Source of the DNA: Flavivirga eckloniae
GTDB lineage: Bacteria; Bacteroidota; Bacteroidia; Flavobacteriales; Flavobacteriaceae
Reading direction: 5' to 3'
DNA: 64,000 nt
NCBI RefSeq assembly: GCF_002886045.1
Contig: NZ_CP025791.1
Span: forward strand, 5,099,001-5,163,000
Both the position numbers and the translations under genes were made by a program. Below the pieces are notes generated by a model. The model saw nothing but the letters and a program-made list of their open reading frames with translations. It searched no databases and was not told the origin of the DNA. Shown here one piece after another: positions 32,270 through 40,494 of this stretch. The first letter of the stretch is position 1, and every line of letters starts with the position of its first letter.

Positions 32270-34465
32270 TTATTTCTTTTTTAATAATATTTTTTCGTTG
32301 GTAAACTGATTGGCAGCATCAAGAAAATCAACCATTAAAGGCCAATTGGAATTAGGCTCATAATTGTTTTTATATTGTTTGGTAGTAGTTACAATAAGTG
32401 TATTTCCTTCTATTTTTGCATCACTAATAAAAGCCCCTGTTATATTGTCAACCGATTTTTTAAGTTTATCTAAACCACTTACAGTATAGTTTTCGGGAAT
32501 ATTAAAAACTATTTTATTATTGTAACTTCTTGGGTAATTCATATGTACGTTTTCTTTACGTGCGCGTTCTTTTTCGGTTAAATCGATTTGGGCTGTTATT
32601 AATTTTCCTATTTCAACAATGTAATTTGGCCCAGCTTTTTTAATGAATGCATTTTTAACTTTAAAAGATTCAGAATAAGTAAAGTAAGAATCAAAACTAA
32701 AGCGACCTGTTTCATTAATTTCAAAAGAATAGTCCTCAATACCTTCAACTTTAAATTCAGATTCAATACTTTTCTTTAACCGTTCCTTCTGTTTGTCTTT
32801 TAGTTTTATAATGAGTGCATCTATTTCCTTCTTATACTTTGCTTTGTCTTTTTTTCGTTTAACAAGTTCAATGAACGGTTGGGTTTCATACTTTTCATAA
32901 TCTTCATTTACATAATCGGTAAAAAGTAATTTATTATACTGTTCATCTTTTTTTTGGTGTCCTTTAAAACTATTTACAAGGCTAATATTGATACTTGAAA
33001 AATCATCGTTTATTGTTAGTGTTGTATTTCTTTTGCTTTCATTTAGAGATGGTGTACTCACAGATAATTTGCCTTTTTTAATACCATCTATCTTATTTTT
33101 TGATTTGGTTAACAAGTAAACATCGGTGTTTTCAATCAATGGGGAAAATTCATTTACACAAGTATGTAGCCCAAAATATTCAACATAGACAGGTGTTTGG
33201 GTTTTCACTTTTAAAAGTACGTTTACGTTTTTTTCTATCAACAAATCATCAATACTACCATCATATCGTTTTTTTGCAACTACAATTTCAAAACCTATTT
33301 TTTCTTGTTTTAAAAACTCGGTAAAAAATTGGATGAATCGTTTTTGATCCTTTATAATCTTAGCATGATTACCGTAATATCCAAATGGATAATACAATAT
33401 CCCCGCTTCCTTTATAGTATAGGCCTCAATATACCGAGTGAGATAAATGTGACGCATATAATAGAAGACGGCCGTTACTTTTTCACTATCATTTTTAAAG
33501 GTCTTATCTTTTAAGAAACCTTTAAGATCTCCGTTATCACCATCTGGCCTAAAACGTTTATCGTATAATTCTAAAACCTCTTCTTTTGTAACATTCTTTT
33601 TAATAATATTCTCTTTTTCGGGCAGGAAAGCAAGAGCTCTGTTTTCGAATTTTCCTGATCGGGCAAAATACACCTGAAATTTATAAGATGGTAGGTCTAC
33701 TAATGGATAAAACCATCTGTTCGACATAAACTTATCAATGTTAGAAGATTCCAAACTATACCGTCTAAAATTTTTCTTTCCCGTTGGGATATTTTTTAAT
33801 TCTGGAGCTCCGTTGTAGGAATTAAAGTTTATAAAGAAATCGTTTTCAGTTTCAAAAAAGAGCTTAAAATCTACAATAGGATAGTCTTCGGCTAAAGTAG
33901 TTTCAACAGGATCGAAACCAAAAGCATAGGTGGATTTAAAAGGATCTTCCTTGTAAATATAATAATCTATAATATCTCCAACTTCTAAGTTTGAAATTGC
34001 AATTTTTGTTTTTCCATCTTCTTGTACAGATTCTTTTTCAACATCTACTTCTATTTCTTCACCGTTAGGTTTAATGACTTTTATTCCAACAAATTTGTCT
34101 TTTCTTTTCTTAAGATTAAAAGCAACAGGAACAGGAAAGATCATAACTTTAGTAGGCGGTTTAACCAGGTCTGAAAAAGAAAACTCAGAAAACTCTTTTA
34201 CAGCAGACTTATCTAGCAATTTTATACGCTTTCTTAAAGACGTTGTATATGTAACATTTTTAGCAAACTTATGGAAATCATAATTTTGGTTTTTATAAAG
34301 AATAACTGCCGATTCGCTTTTCCATTTATCTGGTATTTCGGTGGCGTTTTTATGGGTGTCGTTTTCTCCCCAAAAAAAGCTTTTAACTTCTAAATCTTTT
34401 TTTGTTTGCCCAATACTGGATAAGGTATAAGTAAGTAATAAGGTGAGTAGAATTCTTATTTTCAT
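32270..34465 (-). CDS. DUF3857 protein with degenerate transglutaminase-like domain
   Basis: 731 residues with a signal peptide (KIRILLTLLLTYTLSSIGQ). The N-terminal 250 residues form a DUF3857-type beta domain. In the middle, the transglutaminase-like region keeps the fold (Y-G-N-H-A-K-I and VAKKRYDG) but the catalytic Cys expected in Y-G-D-C-K is His here, and the following His strand reads EKNVNVLLKV without His. It therefore looks catalytically dead. It lies eight bases after the intact paralogue and is translated after it. Its role is unknown; a complex with its neighbour is plausible. Confidence 0.75.
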   Translation of the reverse strand: MKIRILLTLLLTYTLSSIGQTKKDLEVKSFFWGENDTHKNATEIPDKWKSESAVILYKNQNYDFHKFAKNVTYTTSLRKRIKLLDKSAVKEFSEFSFSDLVKPPTKVMIFPVPVAFNLKKRKDKFVGIKVIKPNGEEIEVDVEKESVQEDGKTKIAISNLEVGDIIDYYIYKEDPFKSTYAFGFDPVETTLAEDYPIVDFKLFFETENDFFINFNSYNGAPELKNIPTGKKNFRRYSLESSNIDKFMSNRWFYPLVDLPSYKFQVYFARSGKFENRALAFLPEKENIIKKNVTKEEVLELYDKRFRPDGDNGDLKGFLKDKTFKNDSEKVTAVFYYMRHIYLTRYIEAYTIKEAGILYYPFGYYGNHAKIIKDQKRFIQFFTEFLKQEKIGFEIVVAKKRYDGSIDDLLIEKNVNVLLKVKTQTPVYVEYFGLHTCVNEFSPLIENTDVYLLTKSKNKIDGIKKGKLSVSTPSLNESKRNTTLTINDDFSSINISLVNSFKGHQKKDEQYNKLLFTDYVNEDYEKYETQPFIELVKRKKDKAKYKKEIDALIIKLKDKQKERLKKSIESEFKVEGIEDYSFEINETGRFSFDSYFTYSESFKVKNAFIKKAGPNYIVEIGKLITAQIDLTEKERARKENVHMNYPRSYNNKIVFNIPENYTVSGLDKLKKSVDNITGAFISDAKIEGNTLIVTTTKQYKNNYEPNSNWPLMVDFLDAANQFTNEKILLKKK

Positions 34466-34472
34466 GTTTGGT

Positions 34473-36395
34473 TTATTGTTGGGTTAATACAATTTGTTCG
34501 TTGTAGATGTTTTTAAGTTTAGTAATAAAATGATTCCATTCGCTAAAATCTGAAACTTCAATTTTTGCGTTTTTCATTATAAATACCTTTTTGTAAATAA
34601 TAGCATTGTTGTTTTTGGTAAAGTTTACACGCATACTATAATTTTTACTATCTATGCTTATGTTTTCTGGTATATGTGTAATTGTATAACCGGAGGGTAT
34701 TGTTAAAGTTGTGGTTGTTTCCAAAAACCGTTTGAAGCTAAATGTAAAATCTGTGTTTCTTTTTTCTAATAAAAGCCCTTCCAATTCCTTATCAAAATCT
34801 ATATCTACATAAACATCATTGTCGAATGATGATACGGCATTTTTTATGCTTATATCGTAGGTCATTTTAAGGCTTATTTCCCTGTTTAATAAATCTGTTG
34901 TCTCAATATTCGATACTGTTATATTAGTATCTCCATTGTTTAAATAATACCCAAGGAAAGCCTCTTTTTTGTCATTTTTTAAAGTGTCAAAATGATATAG
35001 CAAGCTAGCTCTGCTTTCACCATTAAATTCTTTTGAAGCAGTACCTTCAAGGATATCGCCATTTAATTTCAGATTATAATTAAATACCTCTTTATTAAAA
35101 TTTGAAGTTATTTCGGGTACAGTTTCCAACAAGTATTCATCTCCATTTTCAATAAGAGCCTGTTTGCCTTGAATTCTATGCGCATATTCTCCAAATGAAT
35201 TAAACTTTTCGGTGGCATCTAAAAAAATAGTTTTACCATTTTTTAGTAAGGAGCAAATCATATGATTATCTACAGAAAGGTTTGGTGTAGAATAATCATA
35301 AGCAATTCTTTTAGTACCGATCCAGGTTAATCGAGCATCGAAACCGGCTTCTAGTAGCATTTGTTTTGTAAGGTTTGCCATGCCTTTACAGTCGCCGTAT
35401 CTTTTGTTGTAGACATTGGCTGCTTCATCGGGTTTAAAACCAGCTATACCATCTTCGAAAGCGATGTAACGAATGTTATCTTGTACCCAATAGTATATGT
35501 TCTTGATTTTTTCTTCATCACTTTTAGCATGTGTTGTAAGCGATGCTACTTTATCTTTTATGGGGGTGTTGTCGTTTGTTAGATCATTAACAAGTGATTT
35601 GTACCAATTATATAAATCTTGGGTAGAATTAAATATATTTTTGGTTTCATTGTTTAATGTATAGGATTTAGCTAGAATTAAAATATGAGGATATATATAA
35701 CTAGGTCCAGGCGCACTGGCTTCTTTATAAACTGCAGGGATGTTTTCTAAAGTAAAGGTGTACGTTTTGGAATCACTTTTTGGGTTATTGGTTATATGCT
35801 TTTTTATGGAGAGTTCTTCAAAATTGATTTCTTTTAATTCCAGATTTAACCAATTAGGAATTTCAATTTTTATAACCTTTTTTAAAGTAGGATAATCATC
35901 ATTAAAGAGAAGTTTAGTAAAATACTTAATATCATGGTATTTTTTTGAAATATGTGTATTGTATCTATAACCTAATAAAGGAAAACTAATATTTGCATAT
36001 TTTACCCTGGTATCGTTATGAAACAAATCGTTACTGGTGTAAGCTTCATCCTTAATGCTGAAATAGGCGCTTTTGTTATTTTTGTATTTAATTTGAAATT
36101 TGTTTATACTGGATTCACCATCATAAAAGATATATTTTTGAATATCTGATCTGGAATCGATACTTATTAAAGATTCTGTTGATTCCTGTTTTACATTAAC
36201 GTTTCCTGTTTTTTTATTAAAATTAAAGGTAACGTAATCTGTGCTTTCTTGTAAGACAACGGTATCGTCTGGATACTTTTCTTTTAACGATTTGGCTAAC
36301 GTCTTGTCTTCTGGAGTGGGATCAACATTTTTTTGGGCAAAAACATTGTTAAAAAAAGCAGTGATTAAAATGAGGCAATAGATGTTTTTTAACAT
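34473..36395 (-). CDS. DUF3857 / transglutaminase-like periplasmic protein with intact triad
   Basis: I start at 36395, where MLKNIYCLILITAFFNNVFAQ is a clean signal peptide (640 residues); the frame extends to 36431. The N-terminal half is DUF3857. The transglutaminase core shows EKIKNIYYWVQDNIRYIAFE (about 295-315), then NKRYGDCKGMANL with the catalytic Cys, VDNHMI with the His and LDATEK with the Asp. A C-terminal DUF3858-like beta domain follows. Such proteins are frequent in Bacteroidota and are thought to act as periplasmic proteases or peptide-modifying enzymes; no substrate is proven. Confidence 0.85.
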   Translation of the reverse strand: MLKNIYCLILITAFFNNVFAQKNVDPTPEDKTLAKSLKEKYPDDTVVLQESTDYVTFNFNKKTGNVNVKQESTESLISIDSRSDIQKYIFYDGESSINKFQIKYKNNKSAYFSIKDEAYTSNDLFHNDTRVKYANISFPLLGYRYNTHISKKYHDIKYFTKLLFNDDYPTLKKVIKIEIPNWLNLELKEINFEELSIKKHITNNPKSDSKTYTFTLENIPAVYKEASAPGPSYIYPHILILAKSYTLNNETKNIFNSTQDLYNWYKSLVNDLTNDNTPIKDKVASLTTHAKSDEEKIKNIYYWVQDNIRYIAFEDGIAGFKPDEAANVYNKRYGDCKGMANLTKQMLLEAGFDARLTWIGTKRIAYDYSTPNLSVDNHMICSLLKNGKTIFLDATEKFNSFGEYAHRIQGKQALIENGDEYLLETVPEITSNFNKEVFNYNLKLNGDILEGTASKEFNGESRASLLYHFDTLKNDKKEAFLGYYLNNGDTNITVSNIETTDLLNREISLKMTYDISIKNAVSSFDNDVYVDIDFDKELEGLLLEKRNTDFTFSFKRFLETTTTLTIPSGYTITHIPENISIDSKNYSMRVNFTKNNNAIIYKKVFIMKNAKIEVSDFSEWNHFITKLKNIYNEQIVLTQQ

Positions 36396-36594
36396 AGCAA
36401 TATAATAGAAAATGCTAAGATATGATTTCAATTTAACGTAAGGAAATCATTCAGTTTTAATCGAATTTTTCTTCAAGAAAATAAGTTGTAATAGTTAAAA
36501 GGTTTTATCGGGTTAAAAAAATAGTTCGATTGAATATTAAATTTATTATTTTAGGCATCCTAATTAATTTTTTACATAGCAGTTAACAGTAAAT

Positions 36595-38502
36595 ATGAGC
36601 AATTATCACATTAAACATTTAGAAGAGTATTACCAAGTTTACAGAAAATCTGTAAGAGAGCCAGAGAATTTTTGGGAAGAAGTAGCTGAGGAGCATTTTA
36701 TGTGGCAACGTAAATGGGATAATGTTTTAAGTTGGGATTTCACTAAGCCAGAAGTAAAATGGTTTGAAGGTGCGCAGCTTAATATTACTGAAAACTGTAT
36801 TGATAGACATTTAGCAACCCGAGGGGATAAAACGGCTATTTTATTTGAGCCTAACGATCCTAAGGAAGCAGCAGAACATATTACTTATAAGCAATTATAC
36901 GAACGCGTTAATCAATTTGCCAATGTGTTAAAGGAGCAGGGCATTAAAAAAGGAGATCGGGTTTGTATTTATTTGCCCATGATTCCAGAATTGGCTATTT
37001 CTGTTTTGGCTTGCGCCAGAATAGGCGCTATACATTCGGTGGTGTTTGCTGGTTTTTCTTCAACAGCTTTATCAACCAGAATAAATGATAGCGATTGTAA
37101 AATGGTTATTACCAGTGACGGATCTTATAGAGGCGCCAAGACAATCGATTTAAAGGGAATTGTAGATGAGGCCTTAAATGATTGCACTTGTGTAGAGACC
37201 GTTTTAGTAGCCAAGCGCATTAATTCGGATATTAACATGAAATCTGGCCGTGATAAATGGTTGCAACCACTTTTAGATCATGCATCATCAGATTGTGAGG
37301 CAGAGCTTATGGATGCGGAAGACCCATTATTTATATTGTATACATCAGGCTCTACAGGGCAGCCAAAGGGTATGGTGCATACCACAGCGGGATATATGGT
37401 TTATACGGCTTATACATTTAAAAATGCATTTCAGTATAAAGAAAACGATGTGTACTGGTGTACTGCAGATATTGGATGGATTACCGGGCATAGTTATATC
37501 GTTTATGGTCCGTTAGCAAATGGAGCTACTACCGTGATGTTCGAAGGGGTGCCAAGTTATCCTGATTTTGGACGTTTTTGGGAGATTGTAGAAAAGCATA
37601 AAGTAAACCAGTTTTATACTGCACCAACAGCAATTCGTGCGTTAGCCAAGCAAGGTTTGGAACTAGTTGAGAAATACGATTTGTCAACACTTAAAGTTTT
37701 AGGATCTGTAGGAGAGCCGATAAATGAGGAAGCATGGCACTGGTACAACGACAATGTAGGTAAAAAGAAAAGCCCTATAGTTGATACTTGGTGGCAAACC
37801 GAAACGGGAGGTGTTATGATTACGCCTATTCCATTTGTAACACCAACAAAACCAACTTATGCCACATTGCCGTTTATAGGAATTCAACCAGCCTTAATGG
37901 ATGAAAATGGAAAAGAATTAAAGGGCAATCAAGTAGATGGGCGTTTATGCGTAAAGTTTCCATGGCCAAGTATGGCTCGTACTATTTGGGGAAATCATCA
38001 ACGTTATAAAGACACTTATTTCTCGGCTTACGAGAATATGTATTTTACCGGAGATGGTGCGCTACGAGATGAAGTAGGATATTATAGAATTACCGGACGA
38101 GTTGACGATGTTATTATTGTATCTGGTCATAACCTAGGAACGGCGCCTATTGAAGATGCGATTAACGAGCATCCGGCAGTTGCAGAATCTGCTATTGTTG
38201 GTTTTCCACATGATGTAAAAGGGAATGCATTATATGGTTATGTTATTTTAAAGGATGTTGGAGAAACGAGGGATCATGCTAATTTACGTAACGAGATAAA
38301 TCAAATTATTACCGAACACATTGGACCTATTGCTAAGCTAGACAAGATTCAGTTTACTCAAGGTTTACCAAAAACGCGTTCCGGTAAAATTATGAGACGT
38401 ATTTTAAGAAAAATTGCTCAAGGAGATACCTCTAATTTAGGCGATACCAGTACACTTTTAAACCCAGAAGTGGTTCAGGATATTATGGATAACGTACTAT
38501 AA
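36595..38502 (+). CDS. acs: Acetyl-CoA synthetase
   Basis: AMP-forming enzyme that activates acetate to acetyl-CoA. 635 residues, standard length. ILYTSGSTGQPKGMVHT (about 247-263) is the AMP-binding P-loop, DTWWQTETGG (about 398-407) contacts the adenine, and YRITGRVDDVIIVSGHNLG is the hinge-to-C-domain block. PKTRSGKIMRRILRKIA near the C-terminus carries the lysine that is acetylated to switch off related enzymes. It fits with the upstream DUF4212/SSS pair and the DUF294/DnaQ pair downstream as an acetate-use neighbourhood. Confidence 0.97.
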   Translation: MSNYHIKHLEEYYQVYRKSVREPENFWEEVAEEHFMWQRKWDNVLSWDFTKPEVKWFEGAQLNITENCIDRHLATRGDKTAILFEPNDPKEAAEHITYKQLYERVNQFANVLKEQGIKKGDRVCIYLPMIPELAISVLACARIGAIHSVVFAGFSSTALSTRINDSDCKMVITSDGSYRGAKTIDLKGIVDEALNDCTCVETVLVAKRINSDINMKSGRDKWLQPLLDHASSDCEAELMDAEDPLFILYTSGSTGQPKGMVHTTAGYMVYTAYTFKNAFQYKENDVYWCTADIGWITGHSYIVYGPLANGATTVMFEGVPSYPDFGRFWEIVEKHKVNQFYTAPTAIRALAKQGLELVEKYDLSTLKVLGSVGEPINEEAWHWYNDNVGKKKSPIVDTWWQTETGGVMITPIPFVTPTKPTYATLPFIGIQPALMDENGKELKGNQVDGRLCVKFPWPSMARTIWGNHQRYKDTYFSAYENMYFTGDGALRDEVGYYRITGRVDDVIIVSGHNLGTAPIEDAINEHPAVAESAIVGFPHDVKGNALYGYVILKDVGETRDHANLRNEINQIITEHIGPIAKLDKIQFTQGLPKTRSGKIMRRILRKIAQGDTSNLGDTSTLLNPEVVQDIMDNVL

Positions 38503-38584
38503 TTGGGACTTTTATGAAATAAAAAAATAAACATTAGTTGCTTATTACAAAACATATGGTGCTCATTTTGAGGCTTATGTTTTA

Positions 38585-38592
38585 TAGTTTTG
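38585..38592 (+). promoter_or_regulatory. -7 element TAGTTTTG before the GH16 gene
   Basis: TAGTTTTG matches TAnnTTTG, 21 bases before the ATG. A TTTG at 38567-38570 is present, but its 14-base spacer is shorter than usual. Confidence 0.45.
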
Positions 38593-38605
38593 AAAAAAAA
38601 GCAAC

Positions 38606-39778
38606 ATGTTTAAAAAGTCCCCTTTAATCAATTCAATATTCTTTTTGTTTATATCAATTACTGCACTTATAACCAGTTGTGGTAGTGATGATGGTGATAT
38701 TGAAACGAAAGATAGTATAGATCCAACAATAGCTTGTGTTTCGGATGTTAATATAACTGTTGATGCTGTATCAAATGGTACGGAGGTAACATATAATGAA
38801 CCTGTTGGCTCTGATAACCTCCCAGGCGCTGTAACCACACAAACAGAAGGTTTGGCATCTGGCGAGATATTCCCTGTTGGTACTACTACGAATACATTTC
38901 AAGTAAAAGATGCAGCTGGTAATACAGCATCCTGTAGCTTTGTTGTTACGGTTACAAGGAGTACACCTTCGTTAGATGCCCCTTACTTTATTGGAACTGA
39001 CCCAAAACCTTCGGGCAAAACATGGCATAAAGTTGAAAACTTATCAGATGAGTTTGATGATGATAGTTTTGATGAAAGCAAATGGCTAAATACAGACCCT
39101 AGAAGATGGATAGGTAGAGCTCCTGGAATATTTAAGGAAAACACAGTAACAGAAACTGGAGGTAATCTTAAGCTAACAGCATATAAATTGGATACACCAG
39201 AAGTGGTAAATGGTAATACATTTACGCATGCCGGCTCGTATATTGGCTCTAAGGAAGCTGCGCAAGTTGGTTATTATTTTGAATGTAGAATGAAGGCCAA
39301 TAAAACGTTTATGTCTTCTACTTTTTGGTTAATTAACCATAGGGGAGATGGAACTGGCTGCGACAGAAGAGTAACTGAATTGGATATTCAGGAATGTGTT
39401 GGACAAATTACAACAACTGCCGGTTGGGCGCAGCAATTTGATGAAACCATACACTCTAACACGCACAGTAGGCAAGCAGATTGTGCTTCTACACCAACAG
39501 GTTCTGCTGGTGGTAATGCTGAAATAGGAGAAAAGGCATGGGCTGGTTATCATGTTTATGCTGCCTGGTGGAAAAGTGCCACTGAAGTAGAGTTTTATCT
39601 GGATGGAAAGAAGGTATACACAGTTACGCCTAAAGCTAATTTTGATTTACCAATGTATTTAAGAATGGTTGTTGAAACTTATGACTGGAACCCTGTGCCT
39701 GCCGATGGAGGTATGACAGGAACTGAGGAAGAAAGAACGACCTCTTACGATTGGGTAAGGACTTGGGAGTTAAAATAG
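38606..39778 (+). CDS. HYR-domain GH16-family polysaccharide hydrolase, lipoprotein
   Basis: 390 residues. Lipoprotein signal with Cys near residue 25 (LITSCGSDDGD), an export-like acidic stretch, a HYR (hyalin-type beta) domain at about 40-117, and a GH16 jelly roll at about 140-390. The catalytic motif is ELDIQE (E258 nucleophile, D260, E263 acid/base), matching E-x-D-x-x-E. FMSSTFWLI and the closing SYDWVRTWEL are typical of the agarase/porphyranase/carrageenase side of GH16. It is likely attached to the cell surface and cuts an algal galactan or related polymer; which one is not predictable. No SusC/D pair is nearby. Confidence 0.85.
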   Translation: MFKKSPLINSIFFLFISITALITSCGSDDGDIETKDSIDPTIACVSDVNITVDAVSNGTEVTYNEPVGSDNLPGAVTTQTEGLASGEIFPVGTTTNTFQVKDAAGNTASCSFVVTVTRSTPSLDAPYFIGTDPKPSGKTWHKVENLSDEFDDDSFDESKWLNTDPRRWIGRAPGIFKENTVTETGGNLKLTAYKLDTPEVVNGNTFTHAGSYIGSKEAAQVGYYFECRMKANKTFMSSTFWLINHRGDGTGCDRRVTELDIQECVGQITTTAGWAQQFDETIHSNTHSRQADCASTPTGSAGGNAEIGEKAWAGYHVYAAWWKSATEVEFYLDGKKVYTVTPKANFDLPMYLRMVVETYDWNPVPADGGMTGTEEERTTSYDWVRTWELK

Positions 39779-39825
39779 CATTGGTAAAAGTTTTATAGAA
39801 TGGAGGTTAATACAGAAAGCTTCTA

Positions 39826-40491
39826 TCAAGCTTTCAATAAATAATCCCATTCTAAGCTTTTTCGTTTATCTAATCGAGACAAAATTTTTAGAAATATAAT
39901 GGCGGTTATTAAAGCATCTCCATTGGCTGTATGTCTATCTACTTTCGGAACGTTAAGTTCTTTACACAGATCATCTAAGGTATAATGCTCTTTTAAGCTC
40001 TCACGATAAATAATATGTTTAGATTTATTGAATAAATAACCGGTGTCTACAAATTCATTTTTTAGTTTACCAAGCCCATGTCTTAGTAGCATCTCATTTA
40101 CCATGGTTTTATCAAAATAGGCATGGTGCGCTATTAAAACAGCGTCTTTTATGTAGGCTAAAAAGAGTTTAATAGCTTCGAGTTCGGTTACTTTTTCTAA
40201 AGAACCTTTTTTCATTATTCCGTGAATTTTAACCGATTCCGGGTTAAAAACCTCTTGCTCTAAATAAAGTTCCAGGCTTTCTTTAACTTGAATGGATTTA
40301 CCAACAAAACTAACGGCGCCTATGGATAGGATTCTGTCATTTTTTTTATCAAAACCAGTCGTTTCGGTATCGAAAGCAACAAAGCGTGTTGTATCAACTT
40401 TATCTTTTTTTGGAGCTTTAAAACTATCGAGGTAGTCGATCCAAAAATCGGGATACTCTTTTTTGTTTTTACGAAACCAATTAAAAATCAT
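39826..40491 (-). CDS. DnaQ-like 3'-5' exonuclease (DEDDh)
   Basis: 221 residues. Exo I is VAFDTETTGF (about 43-52), Exo II contains AHHAYFDKTMVN (about 124-135) and Exo III is DRHTANGDALIT (about 191-202), giving the DEDDh set. The family includes the epsilon proofreading subunit and free exonucleases. It begins three bases after the DUF294 gene ends, so the pair is one operon. This exact pairing, DUF294 followed by a DnaQ-like exonuclease, is often seen near DUF4212/SSS symporters and acs. Its own substrate is unknown; it is not the replicative epsilon by context. Confidence 0.88.
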   Translation of the reverse strand: MIFNWFRKNKKEYPDFWIDYLDSFKAPKKDKVDTTRFVAFDTETTGFDKKNDRILSIGAVSFVGKSIQVKESLELYLEQEVFNPESVKIHGIMKKGSLEKVTELEAIKLFLAYIKDAVLIAHHAYFDKTMVNEMLLRHGLGKLKNEFVDTGYLFNKSKHIIYRESLKEHYTLDDLCKELNVPKVDRHTANGDALITAIIFLKILSRLDKRKSLEWDYLLKA

Positions 40492-40494
40492 GTT

